DNA of 12,699 bases from JAFMDF01 sp964644655 (GTDB taxonomy: Bacteria > Bacteroidota > Bacteroidia > Chitinophagales > Saprospiraceae): positions 1 through 12,699 of the forward strand of contig CAZXYA010000236.1 in the NCBI GenBank assembly GCA_964644655.1, read 5' to 3'. Below, piece by piece: positions 8,801 through 12,699 of the stretch. The position numbers and the translations under genes are program-made. Each line of letters begins with the position of its first letter. Positions within the stretch are counted from its first letter, which is position 1. The notes beneath the pieces were generated by a model. It was not told where the DNA came from, ran no database searches, and worked only from the letters and a program-made list of their open reading frames with translations.

Positions 8801-9353
8801 TAGTATCAATAACCGCTTTACCTTGATTATTTGGTGTATGATGAACATGGTCGAATGCTTCTTTTTCTAAATCATATTTACATACTCCTCTTTCTGTCCA
8901 GAGCCATAGATAATTATCTCGAATGACTAGAGGCAAACAATAATTTTTACCATAAGCTGATTCCGCTTTTGACTCATGATAAATTCGTTCAAAATGTTCT
9001 GTTTTAGGATCAAAACGATTGAGTCCATTTTGTGTTAAAATCCATAAATAACCTTTAGGGTCTTCTAAAATTTCAGAAATTTTACTATCACTAATACTCA
9101 AAGAATCGGTTGGTTCATGAACAAATCTTTTCTCTTCATAACCATCATATCGAATTAATCCAATAAAGGAGCCTATCCAAATATACCCTTTGCTATCTTG
9201 AAAAATCTCATATGCCCCAATCCCTTTAGCAATGGCTAATTCCTCTGGAAATTTTTCAAATCTGATTTCCTGCTTTTGTCCAAAGCAAATACTGCTAATA
9301 GATAGGAAAGCGCCTATTAACAGAAAAGCCTTTTTTATACGAAATCCGCTCAT
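5817..9353 (-). CDS. Two-propeller Reg_prop/Y_Y_Y membrane sensor with class III nucleotide cyclase output
   Basis: A 1178-residue one-pass membrane receptor. Residues 1-25 form a signal peptide (ends ICFGQ). About 40-690 holds fourteen blade-like repeats of the type DSKGYIWIGSFIGLIRYDG, enough for two seven-bladed propellers. About 735-808 is a Y_Y_Y domain (YAYQLVGFDKGW, YTNLDPGRYTFKVKA). A membrane helix at 812-834 leads to a basic helical linker and a cyclase domain starting near 890. Cyclase residues seen: metal-binding Asp899 (LFSDIRAYTSLSE) and Asp943 (YFGDGLMALF), Thr1007 at the base-contact position typical of class IIIb, and Asn1014 and Arg1018 (DAVNTASR). The usual adenine-specifying Lys is Gln939. 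A TPR-like tail follows, ending GVTENWSGVEEMVMK. The periplasmic half matches hybrid two-component sensors, but kinase, receiver and HTH are absent. It lies upstream of susC on the same strand, so I infer that it reports ligand through cAMP or a related nucleotide. Confidence 0.92.
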   Translation of the reverse strand: MSGFRIKKAFLLIGAFLSISSICFGQKQEIRFEKFPEELAIAKGIGAYEIFQDSKGYIWIGSFIGLIRYDGYEEKRFVHEPTDSLSISDSKISEILEDPKGYLWILTQNGLNRFDPKTEHFERIYHESKAESAYGKNYCLPLVIRDNYLWLWTERGVCKYDLEKEAFDHVHHTPNNQGKAVIDTIDYSFVAQNKDLYLTKEDGFYVYNTDNEDFDFKALQFKRRTKEGKLEGFYYFMENPDGQIWIGTDEALQLYHPKTKKLAIVNKRPEYHEPIRSQGHGLYLKDKNGLDWVGTANGLYVFNHQNESVINLKHDRNDLTSINNNVINTGLEDSDGNIWIATQGGVNIYNPNRKKFNSIPTDIESTPLFIREMFEIESGKLLLWENGQLNEIKYRAGKRNPFPYTPTDNLAQWNTGIVCYYQDTKGKIWMGMNGGDVFIYDPKTYFYEHLPLPNPTLQSQAKGHMIGDLMEDAYNNIWISTWGGGLFRYQPKTKVIKRFAHNPDNPNGLISNHVRILYVDQSDDLWVSTRAGLEKFDYDTETFTHYVHELDNPNSISENTAFSIYESPEGDFWVGTYGGGLNKMDREKGTFEHYTIKDGLSDNNVVAIYPTKDGSLWLHTLKGLNKFNLKTKEIQNFNDSDGLINKGHSAFAHFQSPYSGEVFIEGEKGIDYYHPDSIKLNPIPPKIIISNLKLNNETVKIAQTAAEKNSKTEFFLGSHISHTQQLSIPPNKKVITFGFTAIHFESPENNEYAYQLVGFDKGWQKVGTKREATYTNLDPGRYTFKVKAANADGIWNETPAEITLIILPPWWLTWWAKLGYALTGIGALLWFVWLNRQKVKKKEAELAKERAYSQKLAKINRANQRFVPQDVLKILGKKSIEELKLGDQVQTKMTILFSDIRAYTSLSETMSPADNFKFINGYLGRVGPIIEKHGGFISQYFGDGLMALFLDNAENATHAAIEIQKTLQQYNRHRNTKRRSAIQTGIGLNTGQLMLGIIGDKNRYESTVIADAVNTASRMEGLTKIFGAAIILSEKTLIDLIKMEDNKQTSSSQKSKFSQLTIGDIAKMSPPSNPPFFAYRYLGKVKVKGREKALKIYDLYEGEIPTIRQLKAKTRPVFEKGIQLYFNKKFGKAADCFKEVLRDYPKDKAAQYYLDKSVNFIVHGVTENWSGVEEMVMK

Positions 9354-9573
9354 AGAATGTGTGTTTTCTCGTTAGTATTCATACCTTCATAGCGTATGAT
9401 TCCTCCAATTTAAAAGAATAATCCTGAAATCGGAAAAGACAAAAAAAGGATACCCTCTTAAAAAAATGATAAAAAAACAGCTTGATTATTTTGATAATTA
9501 ACTGATTTTCAATATCTTGCAATCCTACTCTCCTACCTTAAAAAATAACTATTGAGAAAACTAAAAAGGTAAC
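9354..9573. promoter_or_regulatory. Divergent intergenic region between sensor-cyclase and 499-residue gene
   Basis: These 220 bp must contain both outward promoters. A 6-bp stem (TCATAC/GTATGA, around 9380-9401) lies in the leader of the sensor gene, about 30-50 bases upstream of its ATG. On the minus strand TAAATTGG differs from TAnnTTTG by one base, but no TTG lies at the right distance. Nothing else is recognised. Confidence 0.35.
9491..9519 (+). promoter_or_regulatory. Candidate Bacteroidota-type promoter for the 499-residue gene
   Basis: TTG at 9491-9493 is followed, after 19 bases, by TATCTTG at 9513-9519, close to the Bacteroidota TTG / TAnnTTTG arrangement but one T short in the -7 box. 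It would place transcription start about 45-50 bases before the ATG. The upstream sequence is AT-rich and such matches are frequent, so this is tentative. Confidence 0.25.
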
Positions 9574-11073
9574 ATGTACACAAGTGCCCTAATAAAACTA
9601 TTATCCAAACTGGATAAAAATGAATTAAAACGTTTTGATAAGTTTGTTCATTCTCCCTATTTTAATACCAATCAATCCATCATTCAATTATTTGAATGGA
9701 TTAAAAAATACCATCCTAATTTAGATCATCCTAAATTGGCTAAGGAGAAGATTTTTCAGAAACTATTTCCCGACCACGCTTATGAGGAAAAGCGAATGTG
9801 GCGACTAATGTCTACACTAAAAGGCTTGGTAGAACAGTTTTTAGTCATTGAAAAGAATGATAAGGATAGTACGACCTACCATTTACAACTAAAAGATGTC
9901 TATTTAGAAAAAGATCTATACGATTGGTTTGAGCAAAAAACCAATGTTTTAGCCACTAAACTAATGGATAAAACAAACTTTGAAGTCATCAATGAATTAT
10001 ACCTTCATCAAATTCACGATGCTTGTTATTTTAATAATCATAGCAAAACTAAAACACCAAATCATCCAAGTTTAATTAAAGCGAATACGCATTTACAATA
10101 CTATTTTCACTTACAACAACTTAGATATGCCTGTGAGTGGGTTTCTAGAAGTCATAGAATAAAAGAAGACCTACCGTTATTTGTCCAATCTATTACCTAT
10201 CGTTCACAATATGAACAAGATGCTCTATATACATTGTATTATAAAATCTTCCTTTTATTTACAAACCTTGAACAAGAAATACAAGCATTTAGGGTATTGA
10301 TAAATGAATTAAAAAATCAGATAGATCTATTACCTAAAAAGCATCAGATTATTTTACTGATGTATTTATTAAACTATGGCATCAAAAAATTACAAGCAAG
10401 TGGGGATGCTTATATGCCTTTACTTTTTGAACTGTATCAACTGGGCTTAGCAGAACATCGGTTAATTTATAAAGGAAAATTATCTGAATTTACTTTTCTT
10501 AATATTGTTGACATTGCAAGTAAATTAGCCTTTTTTGACTGGATTGACACCTTTATTGAAGAATTTCAAGTTTATTTACCAACATCTTCTGTAGATACCA
10601 GTATCGCTTGGGCAAAAGGTGTCATCGAGTTTCAAAAAGGCAATTACCTAGAAGCCATTAGCTTGTTTGAAGCTTTTACATTTGATCACGAAATCAAAGA
10701 ACTAGCTAGACGTTCTAGACAATTAAGAGCCTGTCTAGCTTATTTCCTAACTGGAAAGGATAGCTATTTTGAATTGATTATCAATAAATCTTTAAGTTTT
10801 GAAAAGTATTTAATGCGAAAAGACACTTTAACTATGAGTAAACGTGTAGTTTATTTAAATCTGAATAGAGCTATCAGAAAATTGGCTAAACTTATTTATA
10901 AAAAAGAACCCATTTTAAAATTTGACCAATTGTCTCAAGAGGTACTTCTGGAAAATAAAATGGCAGTAAAAGAATGGTTACTCCAGCAAATTCAAAAAGG
11001 TAAAATTGGGCGAATGAAGAAAACCCTCCATTCACCCAAAGGAGTTAAGCCCCAGCGATATCTTCATCAATAA
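9574..11073 (+). CDS. Uncharacterised 499-residue helical protein
   Basis: A complete cytoplasmic-looking protein: no signal peptide and no membrane segment. The N-terminus (LIKLLSKLDKNELKRFDKFV, then HSPYFNTNQSIIQLF and KIFQKLFPDHAYEEKRMWRL) resembles a conserved but functionally unassigned Bacteroidota family; this is from general familiarity, not a search. The body is almost all amphipathic helix rich in Leu, Lys, Glu and aromatics. One stretch (AWAKGVIEFQKGNYLEAISLFEAF, about 347-370, quoted in part) has the spacing of a TPR or similar helical-repeat motif. No catalytic motif is evident. The C-terminus is strongly basic (KGKIGRMKKTLHSPKG). The ATG is preceded by AAAAAGGTAAC, so a weak AGG Shine-Dalgarno is possible. 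It is transcribed away from the sensor-cyclase, and nothing ties it to the uptake locus. Function unknown; a scaffold role is a guess. Confidence 0.85.
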   Translation: MYTSALIKLLSKLDKNELKRFDKFVHSPYFNTNQSIIQLFEWIKKYHPNLDHPKLAKEKIFQKLFPDHAYEEKRMWRLMSTLKGLVEQFLVIEKNDKDSTTYHLQLKDVYLEKDLYDWFEQKTNVLATKLMDKTNFEVINELYLHQIHDACYFNNHSKTKTPNHPSLIKANTHLQYYFHLQQLRYACEWVSRSHRIKEDLPLFVQSITYRSQYEQDALYTLYYKIFLLFTNLEQEIQAFRVLINELKNQIDLLPKKHQIILLMYLLNYGIKKLQASGDAYMPLLFELYQLGLAEHRLIYKGKLSEFTFLNIVDIASKLAFFDWIDTFIEEFQVYLPTSSVDTSIAWAKGVIEFQKGNYLEAISLFEAFTFDHEIKELARRSRQLRACLAYFLTGKDSYFELIINKSLSFEKYLMRKDTLTMSKRVVYLNLNRAIRKLAKLIYKKEPILKFDQLSQEVLLENKMAVKEWLLQQIQKGKIGRMKKTLHSPKGVKPQRYLHQ

Positions 11074-11386
11074 TCTTGTAAGTTGCTACTACCTTTTGTG
11101 TAAATCTCATAATAAAAAAATTTAGGTTAATAAATAAGTGCGGCTATACTGAACAGGGCGATAGCCTGTTAGCCAATGCTTCTTTGCGTGTTGGAAAAGC
11201 GGATTTAGGTAAGTGAAATACTAAGTCAAAAGTAGGGAAGAAGGTGGGCTTATTGTTTACAGTATTTCTCCAAAAAATTGGATTATTCTTGCAGATTTGA
11301 CTTATTTAGTCCCTTTGTTGGATTATTTAATTTTTGATTCCTTTATAGGAGTTTTAGAGCATGTTTAAAATATCGTCTAGCTCATC
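11074..11386. other. Non-coding stretch downstream of the 499-residue gene
   Basis: No supported gene. It holds a compound hairpin at 11142-11174, an 8-bp inverted repeat (AAGTCAAA near 11223 with TTTGACTT near 11297) and two copies of TTGGATTATT about 40 bp apart. A 47-codon frame at 11225-11368 has no start codon or recognisable motif. The base texture is more like decayed or element-derived DNA than a regulatory leader. Confidence 0.45.
11142..11174. repeat. Compound hairpin
   Basis: GGCTA (11142-11146) pairs with TAGCC (11170-11174) around an inner stem of AACAGG (11152-11157) and CCTGTT (11165-11170), the two stems sharing the T at 11170. GGCTAT can alternatively pair with ATAGCC at 11161-11166, giving two competing folds. 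It sits about 70 bp after the 499-residue gene; no T-run follows, so intrinsic termination is not supported. Confidence 0.5.
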
Positions 11387-11452
11387 AAATCCGTTGCTAA
11401 CTTAATCCGTTGCTAAAAAAAATTAGCAACGGATTAAGTTAGCAACGGATTT
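11387..11452 (+). repeat. Double-repeat hairpin, copy 2 (CT/AG version)
   Basis: A perfect 30-bp inverted repeat: arms 11387-11416 and 11423-11452 with a six-A loop. Each arm holds two copies of ATCCGTTGCT spaced 16 bases apart, joined by AACTTA. The stem runs straight into a T-run (11450-11454) on the plus strand, so it could terminate transcription from the 499-residue gene. It has the same design as 2109-2171, with GG changed to CT in both units and the opposite arm changed to match. Confidence 0.85.
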
Positions 11453-11455
11453 TTA

Positions 11456-11696
11456 TCACTTACTGATGTTACGCAGAAAATCCGAAGGATTTAAACTTGA
11501 ATAGCCGTAGATGAGAATCTACGGAGAATAATATTAACATAGCCTCACAACTACGACAGTAGTTGAACTACTTCATAGTTCTTGAACTATCCAAAATTTT
11601 TCAGACCCAGCATTTCCTGCCTACCGGCGGCAGGCATACTGGGCTATTCATAGTTTGACTACTTCATAGTCCTTTTTGCGTAACATCAGTCACTTA
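11456..11696. repeat. 7-bp target-site duplication flanking the 227-bp element
   Basis: TCACTTA at 11456-11462 and at 11690-11696 directly abuts the inverted-repeat ends of the element between them. If the terminal A and T are counted as part of the inverted repeats, the duplication would be CACTT (5 bp), so its true length is ambiguous. Confidence 0.75.
11463..11689. mobile_element. 227-bp hairpin-rich MITE-like element
   Basis: Perfect 13-bp inverted ends, CTGATGTTACGCA (11463-11475) and TGCGTAACATCAG (11677-11689), flanked by a 7-bp direct duplication. The inside is nearly all secondary structure: stems at 11478-11492 (AAATCC/GGATTT), 11505-11524 (CCGTAGAT/ATCTACGG), 11548-11565 (CAACTAC/GTAGTTG), 11565-11581 (GAACTA/TAGTTC) and 11606-11643 (CCCAG/CTGGG enclosing CCTGCC/GGCAGG). 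ACTACTTCATAGT is directly repeated at 11567-11579 and 11658-11670. No open frame is present, so it depends on a transposase elsewhere; the family cannot be assigned. It separates a double-repeat hairpin from its 14-bp box, so it arrived after that module. Confidence 0.82.
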
Positions 11697-11699
11697 TTT

Positions 11700-11713
11700 A
11701 TCTGACGCTCTAT
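11700..11713 (+). repeat. 14-bp box, copy 2
   Basis: ATCTGACGCTCTAT, the exact reverse complement of 2057-2070. With the 227-bp element and one target copy removed it lies about 13-15 bases after the double-repeat hairpin. The order hairpin, T-run, box is therefore the same at both loci when read in the direction of the preceding gene. It abuts the decayed start of the downstream gene fragment. Confidence 0.7.
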
Positions 11714-11717
11714 ATAG

Positions 11718-12672
11718 GTTATCAGAAAGAAAATTGATAATGGAGGAAAAACATTAGACGGTAACGGAGCTGGGCTTAATAATCTACTCGGTTTTAGCCA
11801 AGCATCAATTAACCGATGCAGATAAAACGGATGATTTAAAAGATAGTGACGGAAAGATGGAAGGCGACTATGCCATCATCAATTTGACTTCTGGCCCAAT
11901 AGGTAGTTCGCAGCATATTCACGATTTTGGTTTCTACCCAACTTTATGTGTTGGTAACTTAGTTTGGTTGGATAATAATAATAATGGTATTGTTGACCTT
12001 ACAGAAACAGGTATTGAAGGAGTAGAATTAATTCTTTATCATGTTGGTGGCGACGGTACTAAAGGTATTGGCAATGATACAGAAATAGCAAGAGATACTA
12101 CTGATAATCAAGGTCATTATCTATTTGAATCTTTAGCAGAAGGCGTCTATTATATCAAAGTAAATGATGGTATTCCATATAATACAGCTAGTTCCTTAGG
12201 AACAGGTATAGCTGGAGACCAACCAAGTATTTATGAGCCTGGTTTTATCACTTCTACAGATATTAATAATGATGATAATGGTACTCAAATGGGTAATATG
12301 GTGATGAGTGACACTTTCACTTTAGCTATATGTCAGGAACCTATAGGTGACGAGGAGCCTAATATTTCACCAAACCCACTTTTAGACCCTAATACCAATT
12401 TAACAGTTGATTTTGGTTTTATTCCTTGCTTGTCCATCGGTAATTTAGTTTGGAATGATTATAATAATAACGGACTAGCAGAATCCACAGAACCGGGCTT
12501 CTCTGAAATTCAGGTCATTTTATGCCAAACAGGCCCTGATGGCATCAAAAGCGATGATGATGTAGAAAGAAATAGAATGCTTACCGATGACAATGGCTAT
12601 TATTATTTTGACAAATTAAATCCCGGTATTTATTATGTCAAACTTATTCTACTGAACAACAAAAATGATTAA
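11718..12672 (+). pseudogene. Fragment of an SdrD B-repeat surface protein, 5'-truncated and probably frameshifted
   Basis: The main frame is open from 11758 (after TAG at 11755-11757) to the stop ending at 12672; its first ATG is at 11857 but protein-like sequence starts earlier (TDADKTDDLKDSDGK before the Met). A second frame (11718 to about 11820) reads DNGGKTLDGNGAGLNNLLGF, also typical of such proteins, implying a frameshift near 11800. From the Met, residues 1-28 are the tail of one module (DFGFYP). SdrD B-like units begin at about 30 (GNLVWLDNNNNGIVD) and about 191 (GNLVWNDYNNNGLAE), each with a Ca-binding-like Asx-rich loop. The second unit stops soon after GIYYVK with an atypical tail, so the 3' end may also be damaged. 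No signal peptide, and no C-terminal sorting domain before the window ends. The intact parent would be a long secreted adhesin or matrix-type protein. Confidence 0.72.
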
Positions 12673-12699
12673 TGTGTAAAAATAAGAATTTAAGCTGCT

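Noticed and set aside
11225..11368. 47-codon open frame rich in Ile, Leu and Tyr as a small membrane protein
   Set aside because: No start codon, no ribosome binding site, no recognisable motif, and it lies in a hairpin-rich non-coding stretch.

Overview
This AT-rich window comes from a member of the Bacteroidota, most plausibly a Saprospiria-like lineage. The evidence is a SusC/SusD outer-membrane uptake pair, a giant two-propeller (Reg_prop/Y_Y_Y) sensor, a surface protein built of SdrD B-like repeats, and A-rich leaders in place of strong Shine-Dalgarno sites. The phylum call is firm; the class-level call is inference.

Layout. 1-481: decayed DNA with two copies of a short GC-rich repeat and the C-terminal remnant (163-369, minus) of a secreted-type protein. 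482-9353: three minus-strand genes, transcribed in the order sensor-cyclase (9353 to 5817), SusC-like TonB-dependent transporter (5602 to 2456), SusD-like lipoprotein (1927 to 482). 9354-9573: divergent intergenic region. 9574-11073: plus-strand gene for an uncharacterised 499-residue, probably helical protein. 11074-11717: a long non-coding stretch full of hairpins. 11718-12672: a 5'-truncated, probably frameshifted fragment of a multi-repeat surface protein.

Function. SusC and SusD together form a lidded outer-membrane importer. The adjacent sensor has the same periplasmic architecture as the hybrid two-component systems that control many Sus-like loci (fourteen blade-like repeats, i.e. two seven-bladed propellers, then Y_Y_Y). 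Its cytoplasmic output is a class III nucleotide cyclase with a TPR-like tail instead of a kinase and HTH. I infer that ligand sensing here is coupled to a cyclic nucleotide. No degradative enzyme is present, so the substrate cannot be inferred.

Most unusual content. The non-coding DNA holds two apparently undescribed non-autonomous insertion elements. One (465 bp; 17-bp terminal inverted repeats; 10-bp target duplication) sits between susC and susD and accounts for their abnormal spacing. The other (227 bp; 13-bp terminal inverted repeats; 7-bp target duplication; packed with hairpins) lies near 11.5 kb. The window also carries two copies of a module made of a long double-repeat hairpin plus a 14-bp box. 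The two hairpins differ in sequence, but the differences are matched in all four sub-copies, so pairing is preserved. The 227-bp element has split one copy of this module.
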